NCBI RefSeq assembly: GCF_032917945.1
Contig: NZ_CP136624.1
Span: 7,688,001 to 7,752,000, forward strand
DNA from: Bradyrhizobium sp. sBnM-33
GTDB lineage: Bacteria; Pseudomonadota; Alphaproteobacteria; Rhizobiales; Xanthobacteraceae
Direction of reading: 5' to 3'
DNA: 64,000 bases
Below the pieces are notes generated by a model. That model worked only from the letters and a program-made list of their open reading frames with translations. It was not told the origin of the DNA and did no database searches. The position numbers and the translations under genes were made by a program. Position 1 is the stretch's first letter. Each line of letters begins with the position of its first letter. This document shows positions 27,424 to 38,684 of the stretch, in pieces.

Positions 27424-27533
27424 GAAAGCTCCGGCTTGAACCCGGCGGGAGCCGGCGGCGAGCATTCCGGCAGGTTGTGCCGGAAGCGCAGATAGGAGCA
27501 TATGGCAACATGACGGGCAATGCGGGATAAGAT

Positions 27534-27632
27534 GTCGTTCCGGGGTGATGCGAAGCATCGAACTATGGGGCGCCCTGGCGCCTCTGGGAACCTCGAGATT
27601 CCGGGTCTTGTCCTTACAATCCGGAATGACGA
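27534..27632. repeat. Intergenic repeat (GTCATTCCGGGG family), degenerate copy
   Basis: GTTCCGGGGTGATGCGAAGC, then CCTCGAGATTCCGGGT and ATCCGGAATGACGAG, match the copies at 46715-46813 and 54993-55071, with changes in the first arm. It fills the space between divergent genes. Confidence 0.65.
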
Positions 27633-27663
27633 GCCCACATAATCAAACCTTCTTGAAGCGGAC

Positions 27664-29265
27664 ATGAACGAAACCGAAATCGTCATCATCGGTGCGGGGC
27701 ATAACGGCCTCACTTGCGCGGCCTATCTCGCGATGGCCGGCTTGCGCGTGAAAGTGGTCGAGCGCCGCAAGGCGGTCGGTGGCGCCGCGGTGACCGAGGA
27801 ATTCCATCCTGGTTTCCGCAATTCGGTGGCCGCGTATACCGTCAGCCTGCTCAATCCGCAGATCATCGCCGACCTGAAGCTCGCCGAACACGGCCTGCGC
27901 GTCGTCGAGCGCCGCGCACAGAATTTTCTGCCCGCCCCCGACGGCAGCTATCTCCTGACCGGCGAGGGCCGCACCCGGCAATCGGTGGCAAAGCTCAGCG
28001 AGCGTGATGCCGTCACTATCGACGCCTTCTCGCGCGAACTCGAAGCCATCGCAGACGTGCTCCGACAATTCGTGCTGCGCGCGCCGCCGAACCTCGTCGA
28101 GGGTTTTGGGATTGGCGCGATCCGCGAGGCCTTCAACGCAGTCGGCACGGCCGGCATCCTGCGCAAGCTTTCGCTCGAGCAGCAGCGCAGTCTGCTCGAC
28201 CTGTTCACGCGCTCGGCCGGCGAGATGCTGGACGAGCGTTTCGAGAGCGACCTGGTGAAGGCGTTGTTCGGCTTCGACGCCATCGTCGGCAATTACGCCA
28301 GCCCCTACGCCGCCGGCTCCGCCTATGTGATGCTGCACCACGCATTCGGCGAGGTGAACGGCAAGAAGGGCATATGGGGTCACGCGATCGGCGGCATGGG
28401 CGCGATCACGCAAGCCATGGCGCGCGCGGCGCGCGGGCATGGCGCCGAGATCGAAACGGACGCCGGCGTGCGCGAGGTGATCGTCGAGGGCGGGCGCGCC
28501 GCAGGCGTCATCCTCGACAATGGCGAGACCATCCGCGCGAAATATGTCGTCTCCGGCGTCAATCCGAAATTGCTGTATACGCGGCTCGTGCCGTCGGGCG
28601 CGCTTACGCCGGAATTCCGCGAACGCATCGGACGCTGGCGCAACGCCTCCGGCACTTTCCGGATGAATGTCGCGCTGAACGCGCTACCTTCCTTCACCGC
28701 ATTGGCCGGCGCCGGAGATCATCTCACCGCCGGCATCATCCTTGCGCCGAGCCTCGGTTACATGGATCGCGCCTGGCAGGACGCGCGCAGCTATGGCTGG
28801 AGCCGTGAGCCGGTGGTCGAAATGCTGATTCCCTCGACGCTCGACGATTCCCTCGCACCGGAGGGCCGACACGTCGCGAGCCTGTTCTGCCAGCACGTCG
28901 CGCCGGAATTGCCGGATGGAAGGTCATGGGACGATCACCGCGAGGAGGTCGCCGACCTCATGATCGCGACGGTCGACAAGTTTGCGCCGGGCTTTGCCGC
29001 CAGCGTGATTGGCCGTCAGGTGTTGTCGCCGCTCGATCTCGAGCGGCAGTTCGGCCTGCTCGGCGGCGACATCTTTCACGGCGCACTGACGCTAAACCAA
29101 TTGTTCTCGGCGCGGCCGATGCTGGGCCATGCCGATTATCGCGGGCCGCTGAAGGGCCTCTACCATTGCGGCTCGGGCGCGCATCCCGGCGGCGGCGTCA
29201 CCGGCGCGCCCGGCCACAACGCCGCGAGGGTGATCCTGGGCGATCACCGCGCCCTGTTCGGATAG
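27664..29265 (+). CDS. FAD-dependent oxidoreductase, phytoene-desaturase-like (PYROXD2 type)
   Basis: This is a 533-residue protein. The N-terminal dinucleotide fold is IVIIGAGHNGLTCAAYLAMAG, followed by VVERRKAVGGAAVTEEFHPGF. The C-terminal FAD motif is LYHCGSGAHPGGGVTGAPGHNAARV. The length and pattern match the PYROXD2/CrtI-like amine oxidase superfamily common in proteobacteria. No carotenoid gene is near, so a carotenoid role is not supported. The substrate is unknown. Confidence 0.85.
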   Translation: MNETEIVIIGAGHNGLTCAAYLAMAGLRVKVVERRKAVGGAAVTEEFHPGFRNSVAAYTVSLLNPQIIADLKLAEHGLRVVERRAQNFLPAPDGSYLLTGEGRTRQSVAKLSERDAVTIDAFSRELEAIADVLRQFVLRAPPNLVEGFGIGAIREAFNAVGTAGILRKLSLEQQRSLLDLFTRSAGEMLDERFESDLVKALFGFDAIVGNYASPYAAGSAYVMLHHAFGEVNGKKGIWGHAIGGMGAITQAMARAARGHGAEIETDAGVREVIVEGGRAAGVILDNGETIRAKYVVSGVNPKLLYTRLVPSGALTPEFRERIGRWRNASGTFRMNVALNALPSFTALAGAGDHLTAGIILAPSLGYMDRAWQDARSYGWSREPVVEMLIPSTLDDSLAPEGRHVASLFCQHVAPELPDGRSWDDHREEVADLMIATVDKFAPGFAASVIGRQVLSPLDLERQFGLLGGDIFHGALTLNQLFSARPMLGHADYRGPLKGLYHCGSGAHPGGGVTGAPGHNAARVILGDHRALFG

Positions 29266-29283
29266 GCAGAACGCAGTGGACAA

Positions 29284-29419
29284 TGTGGGTAAACCCGGTG
29301 GGCGACCACGGGAGAAGCCTGTGGATTGCTTGTTGATAACCCGCGGCAACGGCTGTGGAAGACCTCGGTATGCTTCCGTCGATAACGGGTTGGCAACTTT
29401 CCCGCTCGGCTGTGGATAG
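29284..29419. other. Cluster of DnaA-box-like sequences
   Basis: Six 9-mers in one orientation resemble TGTGNATAA (the complement of the DnaA box TTATNCACA): TGTGGGTAA at 29284, TGTGGATTG at 29320, TGTTGATAA at 29331, TGTGGAAGA at 29354, CGTCGATAA at 29377 and TGTGGATAG at 29411. Each has one or two mismatches and none is perfect. They fill the gap between the oxidoreductase stop and the pilin terminator. Confidence 0.4.
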
Positions 29420-29449
29420 GCGGTGGAAATTGCGTGCGCCAAATTCGGC

Positions 29450-29488
29450 AAAAAAAGAAGGGACCGGGCGCTTGGCGCGCCCAGTCCC
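29450..29488 (-). terminator. Rho-independent terminator of the Flp pilin gene
   Basis: On the minus strand, GGGACTGGGCGCG and CGCCCGGTCCC form a stem with a 4-6 nt loop, followed by TTCTTTTTTT. It begins 24 nt after the pilin stop codon. Confidence 0.8.
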
Positions 29489-29511
29489 GAAAATGCCCCC
29501 GAATTGGGCGG

Positions 29512-29673
29512 TTACTTCAGCGAGGTGCTGATGTCTACGAAATTGGTGCTGAGCTTGGTGCCGAGACCGTTCACGGCGGTGATGATCGCAATCGCGATGC
29601 CTGCAGCGATCAGGCCATACTCAATGGCCGTGGCTCCCGATTCGTCCTTAAGGAATGACTTGATGATCGACAT
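29512..29673 (-). CDS. Flp/Fap-type pilin
   Basis: This 53-residue pilin precursor begins MSIIKSFLKDESGATAIEYG. The short leader is followed by the ESGATAIEYGLIAAGIAIAII segment, whose E-Y pair and hydrophobic stretch are the Flp (type IVb, tad system) signature; prepilin peptidase would cut at the G before ATAIEYG. A 10-residue upstream extension to 29703 is not typical. No tad/cpa assembly genes are in the window, so this is an unlinked pilin gene with its own terminator. Confidence 0.85.
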   Translation of the reverse strand: MSIIKSFLKDESGATAIEYGLIAAGIAIAIITAVNGLGTKLSTNFVDISTSLK

Positions 29674-29875
29674 TGGCTGGTTCCGACCTGGGTTGGTGTT
29701 CATGGAACCGAGGTTCCCCCTGCAGTTCCTATGCAGGAACCTACGGCGATGAATCTAAGGGTACCCTAACGGCCGACATGCAACTTTTCCGAGTAGTACG
29801 ACATGAAATTTGCTCAAATTTGAATGAAACGCCCATTCGCTATTCGCACCCTCCCCGCTTTCTCCAGGTCCTTCA

Positions 29876-30766
29876 ATGACTTCCCTCGGCCCCACACATC
29901 GCGTCCATTTTGCTGTCGGCGACGAGCACACAGCCAAGGGCGTCGTCGATGCCCTGACCGAAGTTTTTTTTGAAGGCCAGGCCGCAATCGCCGCGTTCGA
30001 ACGGCCGGATGGCCGATGGGATGTCACGGTGCATTTTGGCGAGCCGCCCGATCAGCGACTGGTCCGCGAACTCGTGGCCAATGCGGCCGGCGCCGAAATC
30101 GCCGCGGGCATCGGCTTCGACACGATCGAGGCCAAGGATTGGGTCAGGGCCAGCCTCGAGGACCTCGTTCCCGTGCCCGCCGGGCGCTTCGTGGTCCACG
30201 GCCAGCATCACCGCGACAGGATACCCTCCAACAAGCTCGGCATCGAGATCGAGGCGGCGCTGGCCTTCGGCACCGGCCATCACGGCACCACCCGCGGCTG
30301 CCTGCTGCTGCTCGATCATGTCCTGAAAGCCTGGCGGCCGCGGCGCGTGCTCGATCTCGGCACCGGCACCGGCGTGCTGGCGATTGCGGCGGCGAAAGCG
30401 CTGCACGAAAAGATACTGGCCAGCGATATCGATCCACCCTCGGTGCAGGTTGCCCGCGACAATGCGCGGCTGAACGTATCGGGACATCTGGTGCGGGCGG
30501 TCCGCGCCACCGGCTTCTCGGCGCCGCAATTTGCCCAGGCCGCGCCGTTCGATCTGGTGCTGGCGAATATTTTGGCCAATCCGCTGCGGCAATTGGCAGG
30601 GCCGATGGCGCGGCACCTGGCGCCGTCGGCGCTGGTCATTCTCTCAGGGCTCCTGACGCATCAGGCACCCGCCGTCATCGCCGCCTATCGCGCCCGAGGG
30701 CTGGTTCCCGTGCGGCATCTGCGCATCGAAGGCTGGAGCAGCCTGTTGCTGCGCAAGGTGAGCTGA
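29876..30766 (+). CDS. prmA: Ribosomal protein L11 methyltransferase
   Basis: This is a 296-residue protein. A substrate-recognition N-terminal domain (to about 110) is followed by a class I methyltransferase core with IEAALAFGTGHHGTTRGCL (the PrmA hallmark), VLDLGTGTGVLAIAAAK, a strand ending ASDIDPPSVQVARDNA, and the LANILANPL catalytic-region motif. It trimethylates L11 on the ribosome. It is slightly longer at the N-terminus than E. coli PrmA. It is convergent with the small gene at 30771. Confidence 0.93.
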   Translation: MTSLGPTHRVHFAVGDEHTAKGVVDALTEVFFEGQAAIAAFERPDGRWDVTVHFGEPPDQRLVRELVANAAGAEIAAGIGFDTIEAKDWVRASLEDLVPVPAGRFVVHGQHHRDRIPSNKLGIEIEAALAFGTGHHGTTRGCLLLLDHVLKAWRPRRVLDLGTGTGVLAIAAAKALHEKILASDIDPPSVQVARDNARLNVSGHLVRAVRATGFSAPQFAQAAPFDLVLANILANPLRQLAGPMARHLAPSALVILSGLLTHQAPAVIAAYRARGLVPVRHLRIEGWSSLLLRKVS

Positions 30767-30770
30767 AATT

Positions 30771-30959
30771 CTAATCGGCTGGTCTGTGCCGGTTGCGTGC
30801 GATGACGCCCTTCTCTTGCTTCAACGACCGCTTGACGCGCGCTTCCGCAAACCGATCGAGGATCTGGACGATGACGCCGCGCTGCTTCTTGTTGGCGACG
30901 GGCGGCACGGGACCGCGACGTTCCGGCGGTGAAATCTTCTCAAACGTGAAAGCAGGCAT
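30771..30959 (-). CDS. Small conserved hypothetical protein
   Basis: This is a 62-residue protein, MPAFTFEKISPPERRGPVPP..., basic and without membrane segments. GAGGGG 7 nt before the ATG at 30959 sets the start; the longer in-frame ORF to 31127 has no such signal. Its C-terminal part (VIVQILDRFAEARVKRSLKQ) looks helical. I recall similar small proteins in Bradyrhizobium but know no function. It ends 4 bp from the prmA stop, and the two genes converge. Confidence 0.65.
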   Translation of the reverse strand: MPAFTFEKISPPERRGPVPPVANKKQRGVIVQILDRFAEARVKRSLKQEKGVIARNRHRPAD

Positions 30960-31154
30960 GGTGTATCCCCTCTTCGTTGAGTTGAAACACTCCTGGAGCT
31001 CTCCCCCGGTATTTTTGAGCTGAACGGCTACACCGCAACCGCTCCGTCCGACTAGCGCGGACGGACATATTGGAGCACAGATTATGCCAAATTGTGGCCG
31101 ATAGCTCCGGATTGCGGACCGCTCCACCCGACCCTAACCTAAAGTGACCAGGCG

Positions 31155-32990
31155 ATGTTCGAAGCTCATTTCCAGACATTCGAAGAACCCGAAGGCGGCG
31201 TGGCACTGACCGCGCGGCTAGCCCGCTTCCGCGAGGAGTTGGCGCGGCGGAAGCTGACGGGATTCGTGGTTCCGCGCGCCGATCAGCAACAGAACGAATA
31301 TGTCCCGGCCTCCGAAGAACGGCTGGCCTGGCTGACCGGCTTCACCGGTTCGGCCGGCATGGCAATCGTTCTGACGCGCGAGGCTGCGGTTTTCGTTGAC
31401 GGCCGTTATACGCTACAGGCCGCCAAGCAGGTCGATCGCAAGGCCTGGCAAATCGAGCCGCTGGCCGATCCGCCGCCGGAGCAATGGCTGACCAAGCATC
31501 TTGCGGCCGGCGACCGCCTCGGTTTTGACCCGTGGCTGCACACTTCGGCAGCAGCCGAGCGTCTGGCCGCCGCCTGCACCAAAGCGGGTGCGGAGCTGAT
31601 CGCGGCCGAGAGCAATCCGCTGGACCAGGTGTGGACCGAGCGCCCGGCCCCGCCGCTCGGCCGCGTCGCCATTCACGGCGTGCAGTTTTCCGGCGAGATC
31701 GAAGCCGAAAAACTCAAGCGCATCCGGCTGGAGATCAACAAGCTGGGGGTGGAGGCGCTGGTGCTGTCGGACAGCCACGCGGTGGCCTGGACCTTCAACA
31801 TCCGTGGCGCCGACGTCTCGCACACGCCGCTGCCTTTGTCCTACGCGCTGGTGCCGAAGGACGGCCGCCCCACCATCTTCATCGATCATCGCAAGCTGTC
31901 CAACCTGACGCGCGACCACCTCGAACAATCCGCCGAAGTACGGGAGCCCGACGCATTGGTGCCTGCTCTGACCGAGCTTGCGCGTAGCGGCGCCGCGATC
32001 GCGCTCGACAGCGCCACCGCGGCGGACGCGCTGAGCCGGCTGATCGCAGGCGCCGGCGGAAAACCGGTGCGCGGCAACGATCCGGTGAGCCTGTTGAAGG
32101 CGGTGAAGAACATCACCGAGATCGAGGGCACGCGGACCGCGCACCAGCGCGACGCGGTGGCGCTGGCGCGCTTCCTCGCCTGGATCGACCGCGAGGCGCC
32201 GTCGGGAGCGTTGACCGAGATCGACACCGTCGAGGCGCTGGAAACCTTTCGCCGTCAGACTTGCGCGCTGAAGGACGTCTCGTTTCCGACCATCGCCGGC
32301 ACCGGGCCGAACGGCGCCATCGTCCATTACCGCGTCACCCGCAAGAGCAATCGGCGAATTTCGCCCGGCGATCTGCTGCTGATCGATTCCGGCGCGCAAT
32401 ATGAAGACGGCACCACCGACGTCACCCGCACCATCGCAATCGGCAATCCGACCGACGAAATGCGCGATCGATTCACCCGCGTGCTGCGTGGGCATATCGC
32501 GATTGCACGCGCGGTGTTTCCGGACGGCACCACCGGCGCGCAGATCGACTCCTTTGCCCGGCAATTTTTGTGGCAGGCCGGCCTCGATTTCGAGCACGGC
32601 ACCGGCCACGGCGTCGGCAGCTATCTCTCCGTGCATGAAGGCCCGGCGCGCATCTCGAAACTCGGCACCACGCCGCTGAAGCGCGGCATGATCCTCTCCA
32701 ACGAGCCTGGCTACTACAAGACCGACGCCTACGGCATCCGGATCGAGAACCTCGAACTCGTCATCGGCACCGACATCGCGGGCGCCGAAAAGCCGGTGAA
32801 CGCGTTCGAAACGCTGACGCTGGCGCCGATCGACCGCCGCCTAATCGACGTGAACATGCTGAGCGCGACGGAGCTGAAGTGGCTCAACGACTACCACGAG
32901 CGCATCAATCGCGCGGTGCGCCCGCATCTCGACGACAACGCCACGAAGCTGTGGCTGGATGAGGCCACGGCGGCGCTGTCGCCGCTTTAA
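31155..32990 (+). CDS. pepP: Xaa-Pro aminopeptidase (M24B, aminopeptidase P)
   Basis: This is a 611-residue protein of the three-domain aminopeptidase P layout: two creatinase-like domains (about 1-310) and a C-terminal pita-bread domain. The metal ligands are visible: the two Asp in LLIDSGAQYEDGTTDVTRT, His in EHGTGHGVGSYLSVHEGP, Glu in ILSNEPGYYKTD and Glu in IRIENLELV. It removes an N-terminal residue before proline. The length matches the eukaryote-like long form found in alphaproteobacteria. Confidence 0.9.
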   Translation: MFEAHFQTFEEPEGGVALTARLARFREELARRKLTGFVVPRADQQQNEYVPASEERLAWLTGFTGSAGMAIVLTREAAVFVDGRYTLQAAKQVDRKAWQIEPLADPPPEQWLTKHLAAGDRLGFDPWLHTSAAAERLAAACTKAGAELIAAESNPLDQVWTERPAPPLGRVAIHGVQFSGEIEAEKLKRIRLEINKLGVEALVLSDSHAVAWTFNIRGADVSHTPLPLSYALVPKDGRPTIFIDHRKLSNLTRDHLEQSAEVREPDALVPALTELARSGAAIALDSATAADALSRLIAGAGGKPVRGNDPVSLLKAVKNITEIEGTRTAHQRDAVALARFLAWIDREAPSGALTEIDTVEALETFRRQTCALKDVSFPTIAGTGPNGAIVHYRVTRKSNRRISPGDLLLIDSGAQYEDGTTDVTRTIAIGNPTDEMRDRFTRVLRGHIAIARAVFPDGTTGAQIDSFARQFLWQAGLDFEHGTGHGVGSYLSVHEGPARISKLGTTPLKRGMILSNEPGYYKTDAYGIRIENLELVIGTDIAGAEKPVNAFETLTLAPIDRRLIDVNMLSATELKWLNDYHERINRAVRPHLDDNATKLWLDEATAALSPL

Positions 32991-33012
32991 TCGCCGTTGC
33001 CTCATCCGAGCT

Positions 33013-33100
33013 CGTCGTCCCCCGCGAAGGCGGGGGACCCAGTACGCCGCAGCCTATCCGTTCATCACTGACGCCTCTGGAATACTGGGTCACCCGCTAA
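33013..33100. repeat. Intergenic repeat (CCCAGTACGCCGC family), copy A
   Basis: CGTCGTCCCCCGCGAAGGCG, then GGGGGACCCAGTACGCCGCA, and the end CTCTGGAATACTGGGTCACC form an imperfect palindrome. The copy at 34512-34630 shares the same order and spacing, so the exporter gene at 33201-34475 is flanked on both sides. Confidence 0.75.
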
Positions 33101-33200
33101 AGTGTGCTGTACGAAATCGGCATGGCCGCATGCCGAAACAACCGTATTCGCCGTCAGCCGCCGCGCTACAGTCCAATCCAACCAACAGGATCTGAACTGA

Positions 33201-34475
33201 ATGCACGGCGTCGTGGGCAAGCCGCCCGACGCGGCGGCGAATGCCGTCGCGACATCGAAAATCATGCTGCTGATGCTGGTCGCCATGACCGGCGTCGCGC
33301 CGATCTCGCTCTACATGCTGGTGCCGGCGCTTCCCGTGCTGGCGACGACGTTCGGTGGCGATATTTCCGTCGCGCAAATGACCGTGTCGCTCTACATGGT
33401 CGGCATCGCCTGCTCGCAGCTCATCATGGGGCCGCTGTCGGACAAGTTCGGACGCCGCCCGGTGCTGCTCGCGGGCCTTGCCTTGATGGTGGCGGCCAGC
33501 ATCGGCTGCTCGCTGGCGCAGACGCTGCCGCAACTGATCGCCGCGCGCTTCCTGCAGGCGCTGGGCGGCGCCACCGGCATGGTGGTGAGCCGCGCCATCA
33601 TCCGCGATCTCTACAGCCGCGACCGCATCAGCTCCATGATCAGCCTCGTCATCGCCGTCATGATGATGGCGCAGATGCTGAGCGCGCTGGTCGGCGGTCT
33701 CCTGGAGACCGCGTTCGGCTGGCGCGCGATCTTCTACTTCATCACGGCGGGTTCGCTCAGCGTCGCCGTGCTGATGGCGCTTGCGCTGCCCGAGACGCGC
33801 CGCGAGCGCAGCAAGAGCAGCAGCTTTCGCGGCGATGTCGGCATCCTCATTCGCGACCGCGCCTTCATCGGCTATGTGCTGTGCCAGGTGCTGGCCTCGC
33901 AGATCATTTTCATGTTCGCCGGCGGCGGACCTTACATCGTGGTGACGCAGATGGGCCGAACCACCGCCGAGTATGGCGCGTGGTTCGCGACAACCGGCTT
34001 CGCATATCTGATCGGCAATGTGTTCTGCGTCCGCTTCGCGCCGCGGCATTCGCTCGAGAAGCTGATCTGGTTCGGGCTCGCCGTGCAATTCGGCGGCGCC
34101 CTCCTGAACTTTGTCTTCAGCATCGCCGGGACCAACCAGGCGCCGCTCTGGCTCTTCGGCACCCAGATGATCGTGATGGTCGCCAACGCCTTCGTGATGA
34201 ACAACGCCGCGGCCGGCGCCATCAGCGCGCGCCCCGAAGCCGCCGGCACCGCCTCCGGCGCGATGGGCTTCCTGCAGCAGGGCATCGGCGCGCTGGTCTC
34301 GCAATTCGGCGCCTATCTCGGCGGCCACTCCACCACCACGCTGCCGCTGACGGCGGCGATCTTAGCGCTGTCCGTCGCGTGTGCCTCGGCGATGTTCTTC
34401 CTCGTGCCGCGGCGAAACGTGGCGGTGAGCGAGGAACTGGTGAAGAAGGCGGAGGAGGAAGACTCGCGGATGTGA
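33201..34475 (+). CDS. Bcr/CflA-family multidrug MFS exporter
   Basis: This is a 424-residue protein with about twelve hydrophobic helices. The MFS motif LSDKFGRRPVLLAGLALM follows helix 2, and ARFLQALGGATGMVVSRAIIRDLY is the Bcr/CflA signature. The first helix region MTGVAPISLYMLVPALPVLA fits drug:proton antiporters. The gene lies between two copies of one repeat family, and no regulator is linked to it. The substrate is unknown. Confidence 0.88.
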   Translation: MHGVVGKPPDAAANAVATSKIMLLMLVAMTGVAPISLYMLVPALPVLATTFGGDISVAQMTVSLYMVGIACSQLIMGPLSDKFGRRPVLLAGLALMVAASIGCSLAQTLPQLIAARFLQALGGATGMVVSRAIIRDLYSRDRISSMISLVIAVMMMAQMLSALVGGLLETAFGWRAIFYFITAGSLSVAVLMALALPETRRERSKSSSFRGDVGILIRDRAFIGYVLCQVLASQIIFMFAGGGPYIVVTQMGRTTAEYGAWFATTGFAYLIGNVFCVRFAPRHSLEKLIWFGLAVQFGGALLNFVFSIAGTNQAPLWLFGTQMIVMVANAFVMNNAAAGAISARPEAAGTASGAMGFLQQGIGALVSQFGAYLGGHSTTTLPLTAAILALSVACASAMFFLVPRRNVAVSEELVKKAEEEDSRM

Positions 34476-34511
34476 TGAGCGTACAGGCGCAAAGCCAGCG
34501 CCTCACCCCCA

Positions 34512-34630
34512 ACTGTCGTCGGCCGCGAGGCGGGCGATCCAGTACGCCGCGGCCTCTCGATCTGCCACAACTGTCTCTGGAATACTGGGTCACCCGCTGG
34601 AGCCTGTCATCGGGCGCGCATTCGCGCGAC
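34512..34630. repeat. Intergenic repeat (CCCAGTACGCCGC family), copy B
   Basis: It contains GATCCAGTACGCCGCGGCCT and CTCTGGAATACTGGGTCACC, matching copy A, followed by a local hairpin CGGGCGCGCATTCGCGCGAC. It ends 38 bp from the ligA stop. Confidence 0.75.
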
Positions 34631-34668
34631 CAGTTGGCGGATGACGACAGCGGAGTGTGTGGCGCGTC

Positions 34669-36992
<2,324 letters not shown>

Positions 36993-36997
36993 GAGAA

Positions 36998-38671
36998 TTA
37001 CGCGGTCGCTGCGCGCAACAGCCGTTCCGCCGCCGCCCTCGCCTCGGCCGTGATCTCCGCCCCCGCCAGCATGCGGGCGATTTCTTCGCGGCGGTGGTCG
37101 GCGGCGAGCGCGTTGACGCGGGTGGCGACGCGCTTGCCCTTGTCGAGCGCGTCCTTGGAAATCAAAAGATGCTGGCTGGCGCGCGCGGCGACCTGCGGTG
37201 CGTGCGTCACCGCCATCACCTGGACCTGGCCGGCGAGCCGCGAAAGCCGCGCGCCGATCGCATCCGCCACCGCACCGCCGACGCCGGTATCGATTTCGTC
37301 GAACACCAGCGTGGGCGCGGAGCCGCGATCGGACAACACCACTTTGAGCGCCAGCAGGAACCGCGACAGCTCGCCGCCGGACGCGACCTTCATCAGCGGT
37401 CCCGGCTTTGTCCCCGGATTGGTCTGGACCCAGAACTCGACGCGGTCGATGCCTTGCGGCCCCGGTGATTTCGCATCGGTGTCGATCTGCGTCATGAATT
37501 TCGCGCGCTCGAGCTTTAACGGCGCGAGTTCGGCATTGACGGCCTTATTGAGTTTTTCGGCGGATTTGCTGCGGGCCGCCGATAGCTTCGCCGCCGCCGC
37601 GCCGTAGCGCTGATCGGCCTCGGCAGCCGCCGCTTCCAGCTTCTTCAACTGATCGGCACCAGCATCGATCAATGCGACGTCGGAGACGAATTTGGCCGCC
37701 AGTGCCGCCAGCCCATCGACCGGCGTCGAATATTTGCGCGAGGCGGCGCGCAGCGCAAACAGCCGCTCCTCGATCCGCTCCAGCTCGGCCGGATCGAAAT
37801 CGGCCGCGACCAGCGCGGCGCTGAGATGCTGGTCGGCCTCTTCCAGCGCGTTGATCGCGATGTCGATCGCCTTCACCGCCGGCTCGACCAGCGCCGGCGA
37901 ATTGGCGGCGCGGCGCTCGAGGCGGCGCACGGCCGCCGCCAGCGCCGGCACCGGCGAGTTGTGGCCGCCGACCGCTTCCTGCGCCTCGCGCAGGTCGCTG
38001 GCGATCTTCTCGCCCTGCATCATGGTGGTGCGGCGTTCGGCGAGCGCGGTCTCCTCGCCGTCCTTCGGTTTCAGCGCCTTGAGCTCGTCGGCAGCGTGGC
38101 GCAAATAATCCGCCTCGCGCGCGGCGCGTTCCATGCTGGCGCGATGCTCATCGAGTACGTGATTGGCGGTGCGCCGTGCCTCCCACAGCGTCTCCAGCGC
38201 GGCGACCTCTTTCTCCAGCCCGGCAAAGGCATCGAGCAACTGCCGATGCGTCGAGGCGTCGACCAGCGCGCGCTCGTCATGCTGGCCGTGAATTTCGACC
38301 AGCGCCGCGCCGACCGCCTTCAGGGTCTGCACGCTGATCGACTGGTCGTTGATAAAGGCGCGGGTGCGGCCGTCGGCGAGCTGCACGCGGCGAAGAATCA
38401 TTTCGCCGGTATCGTCGAGGCCGTTCTCGGAAAGGATCTTTGTCGCGGGATGGCCCTTGGGAACGTCGAAGGTGGCCGTCACCTGGCCCTGCTCCGCACC
38501 ATGGCGAACCAGGCCCGCATCACCGCGGCCGCCGAGCGCCAGCGCGAAGGCATCGAGCAGGATGGATTTGCCCGCGCCGGTTTCGCCGGTCAGCACCGCG
38601 AGGCCACGGGAGAATTCGATATCGAGCCGTTCGATCAGGACGATGTCACGGATCGACAGACGCGCCAGCAT
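36998..38671 (-). CDS. recN: DNA repair protein RecN
   Basis: This is a 557-residue SMC-like ATPase. Walker A is [25 protein letters not shown] (about 29-37), the N-terminal signature is [20 protein letters not shown], the middle third is coiled coil, and the C-terminal part has the ABC signature [15 protein letters not shown] and Walker [15 protein letters not shown]. It acts in recombinational repair of double-strand breaks. It is 13 bp downstream of bamD and likely co-transcribed with it. Confidence 0.95.
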   Translation of the reverse strand: MLARLSIRDIVLIERLDIEFSRGLAVLTGETGAGKSILLDAFALALGGRGDAGLVRHGAEQGQVTATFDVPKGHPATKILSENGLDDTGEMILRRVQLADGRTRAFINDQSISVQTLKAVGAALVEIHGQHDERALVDASTHRQLLDAFAGLEKEVAALETLWEARRTANHVLDEHRASMERAAREADYLRHAADELKALKPKDGEETALAERRTTMMQGEKIASDLREAQEAVGGHNSPVPALAAAVRRLERRAANSPALVEPAVKAIDIAINALEEADQHLSAALVAADFDPAELERIEERLFALRAASRKYSTPVDGLAALAAKFVSDVALIDAGADQLKKLEAAAAEADQRYGAAAAKLSAARSKSAEKLNKAVNAELAPLKLERAKFMTQIDTDAKSPGPQGIDRVEFWVQTNPGTKPGPLMKVASGGELSRFLLALKVVLSDRGSAPTLVFDEIDTGVGGAVADAIGARLSRLAGQVQVMAVTHAPQVAARASQHLLISKDALDKGKRVATRVNALAADHRREEIARMLAGAEITAEARAAAERLLRAATA

Positions 38672-38684
38672 GCGAAGTCAATTC

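Noticed and set aside
29265..29450. Chromosomal replication origin
   Set aside because: The DnaA-like boxes are all imperfect, there is no A/T-rich unwinding region of note, and no usual origin neighbour is present.
33201..34475. Composite transposon carrying the exporter
   Set aside because: The flanking repeats are short palindromes without a transposase, and such repeats occur in many other gaps in the window.
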